Shown here: positions 36,601-44,696 of the stretch, one piece after another
Numbering within the stretch: position 1 is the first letter of the stretch
Layout of the letters: each line of letters opens with the position of its first letter
Assembly: GCF_015477765.1 (NCBI RefSeq)
Contig: NZ_JADLQQ010000009.1
Coordinates: forward strand, 62,001 to 126,000
Origin: Nocardia transvalensis
Lineage (GTDB): Bacteria > Actinomycetota > Actinomycetes > Mycobacteriales > Mycobacteriaceae
Reading direction: 5' to 3'
Length of the DNA stretch: 64,000 nucleotides
The notes under the pieces: model-generated
What the model was told of the DNA's origin: nothing
Databases searched by the model: none
Seen by the model: the letters and a program-made list of their open reading frames with translations, nothing else
Made by a program: the position numbers and the translations under genes

Positions 36601-37468
36601 CAGACAGGGTGTACAGGTGACATTGCGGCCGGACCCGGCCCTGCTGGTCACCCATGACAACGGCACTGCGCGGCTGTGGAACCTCGCCGATCTCGCCCGA
36701 CCCGCTCCCTTGCCACCCCCGACAAGCGAAAAGCTCACCGCACCAATAGCTTTCAGCCAGACTGGTGATCGTCTGCTCACCGGTGTGGGGGACCGCTCGC
36801 TGCAGCTCTGGGACGCCTCCGATCCGGCGGCCATCCATCCGCTCGGGGTGCGGCTGACCGGACCCGACCGCGACCTCCGCCTTGCCGCAGTCGCGGCCGA
36901 CAGGCTGGTCGCGGCGGCAGACGACTCACGAATTCACGTGTGGGACTTGTCCCGTCTCACCCACCCCGCACCGGTCGCCTCCCTCGATACCCACGGAGCG
37001 ATCGTTCAGTCGCTGCTGTTCGGTCCCGACGGCCGAGACCTGTTCAGCGCCGACGACACCGGCACGATTCGCGCCTTCGACGTCGCCGATTCGAGCCGGA
37101 TCCGCGAAATCGGCTCCGTACGCGCACATCACGCAGCCATTCGAACTCTCGATATCGATTCCTCCGGTCACCGGCTGGCCTCCGGCGGCGACGACCAGAC
37201 CGCCCGCCTGTGGGACATCACCGATCCCGCACACATCACGTCCCTCGGCGCCCCGATCGCCGCACCCATCGGCTGGACCTGGTTCGTCCACTTCGATCCG
37301 CGCGACAACTCTCGCCTGTTCGGCGTGGGCGACAAGGCCTTCGCGCAGTGGTACATCGACCCGAAGGCGGTCGCGACGAAGCTGTGCGCCTCACCGGCGC
37401 AGCACATCGACGAGAAGACCTGGCCCGATCTCATCGGTTCGATGCCCTACGTCGAGCTGTGCCCCTGA
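33635..37468 (+). CDS. HTH-nSTAND NTPase with TM helix and WD40 propellers
   Basis: A 1277-residue sensor protein. GTG 33635 is chosen because the in-frame extension upstream would overlap the paralogue gene and has no coding character. Residues 20-105 hold a helix-turn-helix-like region (ITAQRISDWRRGNRTPATFE). PYRGLSAYRAVDADLFFGRD introduces an nSTAND domain with P-loop GDAGVGKSS (182-190) and a Walker B-like LLLVDHGEQLF. One TM helix is near 547-570. The C-terminal 650 residues contain about 14 WD40 units (LWNLSD, LWDIRD, VWDVHD and so on), enough for two seven-bladed propellers. Such proteins act as nucleotide-dependent switches. Its place beside the giant-protein set suggests a sensing or signalling role there. 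The ligand is unknown. Confidence 0.9.
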   Translation: MNLRTTRHPHSRGDDSPVAAERRGAGGREAFAARLGELFAAAGSPPVKSVIRAANARIGHGTGRITAQRISDWRRGNRTPATFESVRPVLEVLIEEARARAAGNRRIDTSLLDLRRWHAEWKAAKTEPDPADLTRPPYRGLSAYRAVDADLFFGRDRAKQQLHELVSAAESSDTTRLVLLLGDAGVGKSSLLAAGLLAAPGPRVPVTMTPGEDPVAALRSALAGIPERRRLLLVDHGEQLFTQCAGESARRQFLTELAQVAAPDADLPTTVVMAVDAAHLTELGHYPLLLTALRDRSMMLEPMTQQDMREAIVRPAAVVGLRVDDSLVEVLLRDMAALEAENSVRLGTLSFALAKTWENRRGRTLTVDSYREIGGVEGAFAKGCERIWALLTEHEQELTRHLLVALTISGPTAVVRNRVPADVLIEEAEDPQAMRAVIARLVAERAIRERNGELELVHDMVLTAWPRMVEWLSEEQEFALARQRIEADAREWSRQDRPNSLLYSRTRLEDAVELMRRTESPNRLARQFVAESLAHHRRRTRLRRTVLAARAALAVLAVVLVAVIVVQRITVAHEREDAWVDATIAESQRVEQNNPGLSTQLALAAYRLEPRDPNAQARLLATQMLPQERILPAEHSGPVLATAASIDGKRLASAGADGVVRLWNLSDQRPLVAELECHCGAVEAVAFRPDGSELASAGDDGIVRLWDIRDNADSRRLGSFDIGAPVTSVVYLHDGRTVVATGADGSIVFLDAAVPQSIRPLAPALPAGPGAVRALAPAPDSAVLASGGDDRTVRLWAVDDPGHPRPIGAPIEVPGALQALAYGPGGRLAAGTADGSVQVWDVHDPAVPRLIDRVDDRRVPVAGLAFALGGEVLVAAGADGTIRVWDTRRTDRVSPTGWEIHDSSDSIRSLVVTSDTEMVTAGSDGRLRVWGTPLAEVPILFDGTLSSVAFDRAGALLADGLHDGRVRLWDMADPQHSRPMGEIPAAAPSRQGVQVTLRPDPALLVTHDNGTARLWNLADLARPAPLPPPTSEKLTAPIAFSQTGDRLLTGVGDRSLQLWDASDPAAIHPLGVRLTGPDRDLRLAAVAADRLVAAADDSRIHVWDLSRLTHPAPVASLDTHGAIVQSLLFGPDGRDLFSADDTGTIRAFDVADSSRIREIGSVRAHHAAIRTLDIDSSGHRLASGGDDQTARLWDITDPAHITSLGAPIAAPIGWTWFVHFDPRDNSRLFGVGDKAFAQWYIDPKAVATKLCASPAQHIDEKTWPDLIGSMPYVELCP

Positions 37469-37473
37469 CGGCG

Positions 37474-38097
37474 TCACCGGCCCTCCGTCTCTTCGCGTGC
37501 CGCAGCCAATCCGATGACGAGCGTACGTGCGGCGAACCGCACCAGATCGTCCCACGTGTAGTCGTGCATCGTCTGACGCACGCTGGTGAATTGGTCGGCT
37601 AGGCCGGTGACGGTCGACCACAGCAGCGCCATCGCCAGGCCGGCGTCGATATCATTGCCGGGGCCTCGGAATCGCTCCAGAGTCTGTTGGATCGAGCCGA
37701 TCACCCGGGCCGCCGCTGCCATCAAAACCCCGCCGACATCGGGATCGACCCGGGCGTCCCCGGCCAGGACGGTCCAGATATTCAATTCCCGTCCATATAC
37801 CCGGTACATGTCGAGATACTCGGTTGCCACCGCGACGAACAGGTCTTCCGGATCCTCGCAGCTGCCGCAGACCGGCTCGATGACCGCAGCGAACTCGGCC
37901 AGCCGCTGGGCGTACAGCGCGGCGTACAACGCTTCTTTCGTCGGAAAATAGGTGTAGACGGTGCCCAGGCTGATCCCTGCGCCTTTGGCGACATCGCGCA
38001 TCTGCAACGCCGTATAGCCATGTTCGGCGAGCAACCGCCGACCCGCGGTCAGGATATCCCGCCGCCGACCGTCTCGATCACCCCATTTGGTCGCCAT
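37474..38097 (-). CDS. TetR family transcriptional repressor
   Basis: A 207-residue regulator. The N-terminal HTH reads ILTAGRRLLAEHGYTALQMRDVAKGAGISLGTVYTYFPTKEAL in two parts, the standard TetR DNA-binding unit; the C-terminal domain is a ligand-binding helical bundle with no obvious ligand. ATG 38097 (MATKWG) is preferred over an upstream in-frame start, because that one would overlap the palindrome TATGAAC-AAG-GTTCATA (38125-38141), its likely own operator. The gene ends 6 bp from the stop of the WD40 protein, facing it. The matching operator near 26930 suggests that it also controls the giant-protein genes. Confidence 0.9.
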   Translation of the reverse strand: MATKWGDRDGRRRDILTAGRRLLAEHGYTALQMRDVAKGAGISLGTVYTYFPTKEALYAALYAQRLAEFAAVIEPVCGSCEDPEDLFVAVATEYLDMYRVYGRELNIWTVLAGDARVDPDVGGVLMAAAARVIGSIQQTLERFRGPGNDIDAGLAMALLWSTVTGLADQFTSVRQTMHDYTWDDLVRFAARTLVIGLAAAREETEGR

Positions 38098-38124
38098 TGA
38101 CCTGCCAATCCGAACATAACCGGA

Positions 38125-38141
38125 TATGAACAAGGTTCATA
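38125..38141. promoter_or_regulatory. Palindromic operator, likely TetR site
   Basis: TATGAAC-AAG-GTTCATA is a perfect 7-3-7 inverted repeat 28 bp upstream of the TetR start. Fifteen bases of it (TGAACAAGGTTCATA) recur exactly, on the opposite strand, at 26930-26944. Autoregulation by the adjacent TetR is the simplest reading. Confidence 0.75.
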
Positions 38142-38234
38142 GTTGTCGCCAACGCATCGGAAGTCAACGATGAAGCGAACTCGTGGCAATCGGTGTCGTA
38201 GTACTTCGGAAAATCAAGAGTTCGGACGTCAACA

Positions 38235-38263
38235 TTGCGTAAGGAAAGTCCGCAGCGGATAAT
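38235..38263 (+). promoter_or_regulatory. Malic enzyme promoter with internal palindrome
   Basis: TTGCGT (38235-38240) and GATAAT (38258-38263) are 17 bp apart, a good primary-sigma promoter. The spacer contains the palindrome TCCGC-A-GCGGA (38249-38259), the core of the palindrome found at 26886-26900. A protein bound here would block RNA polymerase. The predicted leader to the malic enzyme start is about 125 bases, and nothing else was noted in it. Confidence 0.6.
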
Positions 38264-38397
38264 CCGGTTGCGCAGCTCGGAGGCGTCACAGGGGAGGCGT
38301 GAGATGTCCGGAAAGCTAGACTATTTCCGCAGGGCGGCACCCATTTTCAGCTTTGTATCTGTTCGCACCCACACTCACTCTCGAGGAAAGGTTCGGC

Positions 38398-40059
38398 ATG
38401 ACTACATCGACGATGTTGCCTCGCGGCCGCGAGGTGCTTCGTGATCCGCGATACAACCGGGGTACGGCATTCACCGCCGAGCAGCGCGCGGCTTTGGGGC
38501 TCGATGGGCTCTTGCCCGCCGCTGTTCTCTCGCTCGATCAGCAGGCGGCTCGCGCCTATGAGCAGTACGGGCGACAACCGGACGATCTGGCGAAGAACAC
38601 CTACCTCGCCGCGCTGCGCGACCGCAATGAGATCCTGTACTACAAGCTGATCGAGCAGCATCTCGAGGAAATGCTTCCGGTGGTCTACGACCCGGTGATC
38701 GCACAGGCGATCGAGCACTTCAGCCACGAATTCCGTCGGCCCGACGGTGTGTACCTGTCGATCGACGACATCGACGGGATCGAGCGCGCGTTCGGCAACT
38801 ACGGTCTCGGCGCCGACGATGTAGACCTGCTGGTGGCGACCGATGCCGAGGAGATTCTGGGCATCGGGGACTGGGGCGCGAATGGGATGGACATCTCGAT
38901 CGGCAAGCTGGCCGTGTATACGGCCGCGGCAGGCATCGACCCCGATCGGGTGATTCCGGTGATGCTCGATGTCGGCACCGATCGTGAGTCGTTGTTGAAC
39001 GATCCGGTGTATGTGGGCAGGCGGCACAGCCGCACCCGCGGGCCGCAGTACGACGCCTTTATCGACGCCTACGTCGAGTGTGCGAGTCGCCTGTTCCCCA
39101 AGGCGCTATTACATTTCGAGGATTTCGGTCCGTCCAATGCCCGGCGGATTCTGGAGCGGTGGCGGGACAAGGCGTGTGTGTTCAACGACGATATGCAGGG
39201 CACCGGTGCGGTCACCCGTGCGGCGGCCTTGGCCGGGATGCGGATATCGGGCACGCGAGCGAGCGAGCAGCGGGTGGTGGTATTCGGCGCGGGAACCGCC
39301 GGTGTCGGGATTGCCGATCAGCTGCGGACGATCATGGTGCGCGACGGCCTGTCCGAGGATGAAGCGATGCGACGAGTCTGGCTGGTCGATAAGCAAGGGC
39401 TGCTCGTCGACGACATGACCGACCTGCGCGACTATCAGAAGCCGTATGCCCGACCCCGTTCGCAGGTTTCCGGCTGGGACACAGGAAAGATCGACCTTGC
39501 CACGGTGGTCGACCGGGTCCGCCCGACCATCCTGGTGGGCACGTCGACGGTGGGTGGTGCCTTTACCGAACCCATCCTGCGAACGATGGCGAAATACGTC
39601 GAGAGACCCATGATCTTCCCGCTGTCCAATCCCACCGAACGGATCGAGGCGCGGCCCGCCGACGTGATCCGCTGGACCGACGGACGCGGACTGGTTGCCA
39701 CCGGAACCCCGTGGGAGCCGGTCGATTTCAAGGGCACCACGTTCCGGATCGGGCAGGCCAACAACTTCCTCGTCTACCCTGGCATCGGGCTGGGCACCAT
39801 CGTCTCCGGCGCCGCGCATGTCACCGACGGCATGCTGCTGGCGGCCTCGGAAGCGATCGCCGGTCTGGTAGAGGCCGGAAAACCCGGTGCGGGCCTGCTA
39901 CCGAATGTGACGAATCTGCGCGAAATGTCGGCGACGGTCGCGGTCGCGGTCGCCGAACAGGCCGTAAAGGACGGCGTCGCCAAGCCTTTGGCCGATCCCG
40001 TCCAGGCGGTCCAGGACGCGATGTGGCATGCCGCCTACCGTGCGCTGGAGCTGTCATGA
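38398..40059 (+). CDS. NAD(P)-dependent malic enzyme
   Basis: A 553-residue malic enzyme of the long form, converting malate to pyruvate and CO2 with NAD(P)+ reduction. GAGGAAAGG precedes ATG 38398 by 6 nt. Recognised motifs are the N-terminal LRDPRYNRGTAFT, VFNDDMQGTGAVT (metal/substrate site), VVVFGAGTAGVGIADQL (nucleotide binding) and PLSNPTERIEA. The stop overlaps the start of the broken fumarase gene (ATGA), so a malic enzyme-fumarase operon once existed here. Cofactor preference cannot be read reliably. Confidence 0.95.
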   Translation: MTTSTMLPRGREVLRDPRYNRGTAFTAEQRAALGLDGLLPAAVLSLDQQAARAYEQYGRQPDDLAKNTYLAALRDRNEILYYKLIEQHLEEMLPVVYDPVIAQAIEHFSHEFRRPDGVYLSIDDIDGIERAFGNYGLGADDVDLLVATDAEEILGIGDWGANGMDISIGKLAVYTAAAGIDPDRVIPVMLDVGTDRESLLNDPVYVGRRHSRTRGPQYDAFIDAYVECASRLFPKALLHFEDFGPSNARRILERWRDKACVFNDDMQGTGAVTRAAALAGMRISGTRASEQRVVVFGAGTAGVGIADQLRTIMVRDGLSEDEAMRRVWLVDKQGLLVDDMTDLRDYQKPYARPRSQVSGWDTGKIDLATVVDRVRPTILVGTSTVGGAFTEPILRTMAKYVERPMIFPLSNPTERIEARPADVIRWTDGRGLVATGTPWEPVDFKGTTFRIGQANNFLVYPGIGLGTIVSGAAHVTDGMLLAASEAIAGLVEAGKPGAGLLPNVTNLREMSATVAVAVAEQAVKDGVAKPLADPVQAVQDAMWHAAYRALELS

Positions 40060-41035
40060 CCAGCGTCAAGGAGCCGCGCCTGCGCACGATGCCGATCGGC
40101 ACAGGGGAAACGGGCACCCGGAACGAACACGATTCGATGGGCGAGATCCAGGTTCCCGCAGAGCACTATTGGGGAGCTCGGACCCAGCGTTCACTGATCC
40201 ACTTCTCCATCGGCGACGACCACATGCCCAAGGCCGTCTACCACGCCGATTGGAGCTCGCCATGCAGGCGTGCCACCAGATCGCCGCCGGCGGCACCGCG
40301 GTCGGAACCGGCCTGAACACCGCTCCCGACTTCCCCGAGCAGATCGCCGCGAAACTCGCCGAGCTGACCGGACTTCCGATCGTGACCGCGCCGAACAAGT
40401 TCGCGGCGCAGGGCTCACTGGATGCGATGGTGGCGGTGAGCGCCGGGTTGCGCGGGGTGGCGGTGGCGTTGATGAAGATCGCCAACGACATGCGCTGGCT
40501 CGCTTCGCGTCCCCGGGCGGGCCTGCACGAGCTGACGCTGCCCGCCAACGAGCCGGGATCGTCGATCATGCCCGGCAAGGTCAATCCCACCCAGCAGGAG
40601 GCCATGGTCATGGTCTGCCTACAGGTGATCGGTGAGGACTCCATCGTCGCCGCCGCCGGCGCCCAGGGCAATTTCGAGCTCAACGCCATGCGCCCGATCA
40701 TCATCGACAACGTCCTGCACTCGGCGCGCATCCTCGGCGATGCTTCGGAGAAATTGCGCGAATTCGCTATCGAGGGAGCCGATCTCGATCGGGACAAGAT
40801 CGGCGAGTACGTCGGCCGCTCCCTGATGCTCGTCACCGCGCTCAGCCCCACCATCGGCTACGACAAGGCCTCCGCGATCGCCCACAAGGCCGATCGCGAC
40901 AACAGTACCCTGCGCGAGGCAGCCCTTGCCCTCGGTGTGTCGGCGGTCGACTTCGACCGCATCGTCGACCCCACCCACATGGTCGGCGATCCTCGCCGCG
41001 ATCTGGGCCTCGAATCGAAGACGGCGAAATCATGA
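40056..41035 (+). pseudogene. Class II fumarase (fumC) pseudogene, internal deletion
   Basis: The N-terminal part (GEIQVPAEHYWGARTQRSL, HFSIGDDHMPKAVYHA) and the C-terminal part (GGTAVGTGLN, APNKFAAQG, GSSIMPGKVNP) are clearly FumC, but they lie in different frames and join near 40245-40262. By comparison with normal FumC of about 470 residues, some 165-175 residues are missing, including the region with the active-site His and the first conserved substrate-binding loops. The first frame stops at 40316. The second could start at ATG 40262 but would lack catalysis. The start overlaps the malic enzyme stop. A working fumarase must be elsewhere in the genome. Confidence 0.9.
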
Positions 41036-41436
41036 CCAGGGTACCGGGGTTCGTGCTGGTTGCCGCGGCAGTTTCTCTGTTGCTGAGCGGATGTGCCGTC
41101 GAAGCGGAGACTCCCGAAACAACCCCTTACGGAGGGCATTTCATTGCGAAGATCGACAACGGCGTTGTCTTCGATCTGCGATTCACGCCGGACGGGAAAC
41201 AGTTGACCTACAGGTACCTGGCCGGTGGAGAAGGAGAGGAGACCGTGGACCCGGTGATCGCAAAGGTGGGTGAACAGACCTACCTGATCACCTGGTTCGA
41301 GCCGAAGACCGGCTACACCGTCTCCCATGTCGAGAACTACAAGTCCGGCAAGATCGATCTGACCTGGTCGTTTCCGAAACCGGACGGCGGTCATGGTCTC
41401 GAATTGCACACCGCGACAATCGAATTAGCAAAGTAG
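41032..41436 (+). CDS. MoaF-like lipoprotein
   Basis: A 134-residue lipoprotein with lipobox LLSGC (Cys at 21). The mature part is a small beta-barrel-like domain: FIAKIDNGVVFDLRFTPDGKQLTYRY, then YLITWFEPKTGYTVSHVENYKSG, which resembles the MoaF family (lipocalin-like, linked with phenolic or amine metabolism). ATG 41032 overlaps the stop of the fumarase remnant (ATGA). It probably binds a small ligand outside the plasma membrane. The family match is moderate. Confidence 0.72.
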   Translation: MTRVPGFVLVAAAVSLLLSGCAVEAETPETTPYGGHFIAKIDNGVVFDLRFTPDGKQLTYRYLAGGEGEETVDPVIAKVGEQTYLITWFEPKTGYTVSHVENYKSGKIDLTWSFPKPDGGHGLELHTATIELAK

Positions 41437-41444
41437 GAGTAGCC

Positions 41445-41707
41445 ATGCAGACCTCCGATTCCACTCTGCGGTGGACGGCGACCCGGACTACTACTGCGGC
41501 CTGCGCCCGGTGGTCGCGAGCGGCAGCGGAATCGATGCGCTTCGCTTGACCCGCGACCACCTGGCAGCGTTCAACGACGCGGACGCGCGAACAAGGAACA
41601 GCGCCGAACTGATCGAGGCAATGCGGCAGCACTCCCCGCATCTCGTCGGCGTGAGCAATCTCGAACTGAGCGCCGAGGTGGTGAAGCATGAAATGCCCTG
41701 GGGCTGA
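41445..41707 (+). pseudogene. Metallo-beta-lactamase-fold fragment (C-terminal end only)
   Basis: A good AGGAG (41435-41439) and ATG 41445 remain, but that frame soon ends in a stop. From about 41468 another frame gives DGDPDYYCGLRPVVASG, LTRDHLAAFNDADARTRNSAELIEAM and HSPHLVG, which resembles the C-terminal helices of MBL-fold hydrolases. The metal-binding HxHxDH core is absent. So this looks like a gene remnant after a large deletion plus frameshift. The stop overlaps the cupin gene. The MBL assignment is tentative. Confidence 0.6.
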
Positions 41708-42131
41708 CATCGCCCGAGCCGTCACGACATTCGCCGCGCTCACGGCCATCGCCGTGGCATCCGCGCCGGTCAGGGCAACGCCCGCGGACGGTGTCACGGG
41801 AACCACCTCGGCCCGCATCACGATCGGCGACACGGATTACGTGCTGCGGCAGATCACCATCGCACCGGGCGGTTCGACCGGCTGGCATTTCCACGACGGC
41901 ACGGTGTATGGGCTGGTGCGCGAGGGAACGTTGACCCATTACGACTCTCGCTGCACCGTGGACGGAATCTATTCGCCCGGATCGTTCGTCGTCGAGACCG
42001 GCGGACCCGGCTATGTCCATCTCGGCCGCAATCCGGGCAGTGAGCCATTGGTACTGGACGCGGTCTATGTTCTGCCGGCCGGCAGCCCGCTGGCCGAGGA
42101 TGTGCCCAACCCGGGTTGCGACTTCCGCTGA
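41688..42131 (+). CDS. Secreted cupin-domain protein
   Basis: A 147-residue protein with a signal peptide (cleavage near APVRA, about residue 30) and a single cupin domain. The first cupin motif is seen in GSTGWHFHDGTVYGLVREGTL (HxH plus Glu), the second is degenerate (GPGYVHLGRNPG). It may bind a metal and a small ligand in the cell envelope. It starts inside the MBL remnant and ends 19 bp before the convergent hydrolase gene. Confidence 0.8.
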   Translation: MKCPGADIARAVTTFAALTAIAVASAPVRATPADGVTGTTSARITIGDTDYVLRQITIAPGGSTGWHFHDGTVYGLVREGTLTHYDSRCTVDGIYSPGSFVVETGGPGYVHLGRNPGSEPLVLDAVYVLPAGSPLAEDVPNPGCDFR

Positions 42132-42150
42132 CGGAGATCGGACGGCTCGG

Positions 42151-43920
42151 TTATCCGGTGCTGGTGCCGATGAAGTCGATGACGGCCGTGGTGGTGGCGG
42201 ACGGGCGGCCGTCGTTCTGGTGGGGTGCGGCGGTGAGGACGTCGAGGTGGGTGTAGCCGATGCCGACGGCGGCGTCGCGTGGGCGGAGAGGGGGCGTGCC
42301 GGGGCTCAGGAATTCGCCGATGGGGGTGAGCATTTCGAGGGTGTCGTTGACAGTCCCGGCGGTGCCGTAGACGAATACCGCGGGCCGCCGGAAGGGGCCG
42401 TCGGAGTAGTCGACGTCGATGCTGCTGTTCAACTGGGCCATGGGGAAGAAGGGGTCGAAGAACATCGCGGGGCCTTCGAACAGTTGCCGGGCCAGGTGGC
42501 GGATGTCGGTGTGCTCGCTCTGCGGGGTCGAATAGACACGCCCGGTGAGGTCGGGTGCGGCGGGATGGTCGTAGTTGTTCCAGGTGTACAGCGCGTTCGG
42601 GTCGGCGGGTGCCACCTTGCCGAAGCCGAGCAGGGTCTTCTCCAGTGGTTCACCGATGACCGGTAGTGGTCGGCCGACGAAGGGCGTGTCGGCGAGTTCC
42701 TCGGGCACGAACAGGTATTTCTCCCGCAGGGGTCCGCCGCCGAGGCTGCCGAAACTCATCTGCGCGGCGGCGACCGGCATCGAGTTGTTGTCCAGCAGCG
42801 CACCCAGCATCGCGGCGTTGGTGTACCGGAACGACCGGACGTCGGGGTTGTTGGTGATCAGGTGCAGGTGGTCGGCCGCGAACAGGCCGCGGATGATCAG
42901 TTCCAACGTCGGGGTGTGCGGCAGCATACGCAGCAGCTGGGATTCGTCGTCGGGCTGGAAATAGGCGCCGATCGCGGCGATGGAGAAGACGGTCATGATG
43001 TCGGCGAGGGCACCGCCTGCCAGCGGAATGTCGTCTGCTGTCGGCATCGAAACCGCTTGCGCCCGTTGGCGTCCAACGGTACTGACCAGATTTGCGAAGC
43101 CGGTGCCGATGTCGTCGGACGCTGTCCTGGCCCTCGGGTCGAGCGAAGGGGCGGTGAGAGTGCTGTCCAGCACGATGAAACCCGCGCATTGGGCGAACCC
43201 CGGGTCGGGGTTGTCCGGGCGGCCGAATTCGGTACCGGCGAAGTATCGGAGATTCGTGGCGCCCAGGGAATGTCCGCCGCAGAAGACCTTCTGTGACCTC
43301 TGCTGCCGATCCGGGAAGGCATCGGCTATGGCCGTGTGCCAGTCCCGGTTCTGCTGGGCGAAGTCGACGGCCGTCATCGCGCGGGTCGCTTCCGGTGTCG
43401 GCCAGCCAGCGAATGTCTTTCCGTGGACGGGCTTTCGGTGGAAGTAGTAGTCGACGGCCACGCGATAGTCCTCGGCTTCGATCGCGGCGTCGAGCCCGGC
43501 CCGATCGAAGTAGCAGCCCGAGCGGCGTTGCATACCCCAGAACTCGACCGTTCGGCCGCGGTCGTAATTGCGTCGCACGAGTTCCGCCGCCAGCGAATCG
43601 AATTGGGCCGGACCGCTGAGCACACCGGGCATCACCGTGACGACGGCGTCGGTGTCCGCCGAGCGCCGTGGCCCGCCGGAGGGCCGGTATCGCAGGTAGG
43701 AGACGTAGTCGCAGGCGGGCGGGCGCGGGCCCGCCTCCGGCGGCAACGGCGAGTACAGCCGGACCCAGCTGGTGGATACTCCGGGCCAAGCGCTGTTCAA
43801 CGCCTGCTCCACGCGCTGACCGTCCACCGGTGCGGCGTGTGCGGGTGGCGTGGCCATGATCTGTGCCGACAACAGGATCGGACAGGCGGCCACACTGGCC
43901 CACAACAGTTTGTGCCTCAT
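42151..43920 (-). CDS. Secreted alpha/beta hydrolase
   Basis: A 589-residue protein with a Sec signal (cleavage after PPAHA near residue 29). The nucleophile elbow is CGGHSLGATN with S218; the C-terminal half has GIGYTHLDV, whose His is a candidate for the triad. The length and several insertions are larger than for common lipases, and no lipase subfamily is recognised. It lies downstream of a TetR gene on the same strand, with a perfect 9-4-9 operator 20 bp before its ATG, so it is probably induced by a lipid or ester that the TetR senses. Confidence 0.85.
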   Translation of the reverse strand: MRHKLLWASVAACPILLSAQIMATPPAHAAPVDGQRVEQALNSAWPGVSTSWVRLYSPLPPEAGPRPPACDYVSYLRYRPSGGPRRSADTDAVVTVMPGVLSGPAQFDSLAAELVRRNYDRGRTVEFWGMQRRSGCYFDRAGLDAAIEAEDYRVAVDYYFHRKPVHGKTFAGWPTPEATRAMTAVDFAQQNRDWHTAIADAFPDRQQRSQKVFCGGHSLGATNLRYFAGTEFGRPDNPDPGFAQCAGFIVLDSTLTAPSLDPRARTASDDIGTGFANLVSTVGRQRAQAVSMPTADDIPLAGGALADIMTVFSIAAIGAYFQPDDESQLLRMLPHTPTLELIIRGLFAADHLHLITNNPDVRSFRYTNAAMLGALLDNNSMPVAAAQMSFGSLGGGPLREKYLFVPEELADTPFVGRPLPVIGEPLEKTLLGFGKVAPADPNALYTWNNYDHPAAPDLTGRVYSTPQSEHTDIRHLARQLFEGPAMFFDPFFPMAQLNSSIDVDYSDGPFRRPAVFVYGTAGTVNDTLEMLTPIGEFLSPGTPPLRPRDAAVGIGYTHLDVLTAAPHQNDGRPSATTTAVIDFIGTSTG

Positions 43921-43939
43921 GGCGTACCCCGAGGGGGAG

Positions 43940-43961
43940 TAGGAAACACTGATGTTTCCTA
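43940..43961. promoter_or_regulatory. Operator TAGGAAACA-N4-TGTTTCCTA
   Basis: A perfect inverted repeat with 9-bp arms and a CTGA spacer, 20-41 bp upstream of the secreted hydrolase start and 61 bp from the end of the TetR gene. Such symmetry is typical of a TetR dimer site. It probably lets the adjacent TetR repress the hydrolase gene. Confidence 0.75.
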
Positions 43962-44021
43962 CACGCTAGCAGTGGTTTGCGCCCTGGGCCACCGATTCCC
44001 TTGTGCAAAGCGAATTTTGGA

Positions 44022-44696
44022 TCACCTACCGCCCGCCGGTGGCGGGATGTCGGCCAGCAGCAGCGCGTTCACCACACCCAGGATCGTCGGAACGATGTCG
44101 GGCAGGCGCTGGGCGTCGTGGGCGCGCAGGTGGGTGGCCAGCAGGCGGGTGACGGCGCCCACGATCGCCTGCGCCGCCTGTTCGGACAGTTCGGCGGGCA
44201 GATCCGGTCGCATTCTGCGTGCGGCCGTGACGAATTCGCGCAAGGCCGCGGCGGCCCGGGACAGAAACTGTTCGTATTGATCCTGGATCTCGCCGCCCGC
44301 CTGAGGCGCCGCGATCAACAACACCCGGGCGAACGCCGGTCTGCCCGCCAAGGTCTCGCACAGCGCCCGCCACCCTGCGGTGATCCTGGCCTCGCGGTCG
44401 GCACCGGCATTGGTCGCCGTCACGACCTCGACCATCATCCGCTCGAACCCGCTCTGCAGCGCGGCTCCGAAACACGCGTCCTTATCGGCGAAATGCTCGT
44501 AGAACGTCCGCCGGGACACCCCGGCCCGTGCGATCACATCGGCGACGGTGGCGGCCCGATATCCCTTCTCCGCAACCACCTCGATGATCGCGTCGAACAT
44601 CCTCGACCGCTGCGACGCCAGCACGGTCTCTCGATCGAGCTTGTGCGGCCCTTTGGGCAACGCCCGCTGAACCGACCCGTCCGACCTGTTACCCAC
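44022..44696 (-). CDS. TetR family transcriptional regulator
   Basis: A 224-residue regulator. The HTH is clear (IIEVVAEKGYRAATVADVIARAGVSRRTFYEHF), preceded by a basic tail. The C-terminal domain is helical and Ala-rich with an unknown ligand. It is the first of a two-gene unit with the secreted hydrolase; the palindrome at 43940-43961 lies between the two genes. This suggests local control of the hydrolase, although autoregulation through another site is possible. Confidence 0.9.
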   Translation of the reverse strand: MGNRSDGSVQRALPKGPHKLDRETVLASQRSRMFDAIIEVVAEKGYRAATVADVIARAGVSRRTFYEHFADKDACFGAALQSGFERMMVEVVTATNAGADREARITAGWRALCETLAGRPAFARVLLIAAPQAGGEIQDQYEQFLSRAAAALREFVTAARRMRPDLPAELSEQAAQAIVGAVTRLLATHLRAHDAQRLPDIVPTILGVVNALLLADIPPPAGGR

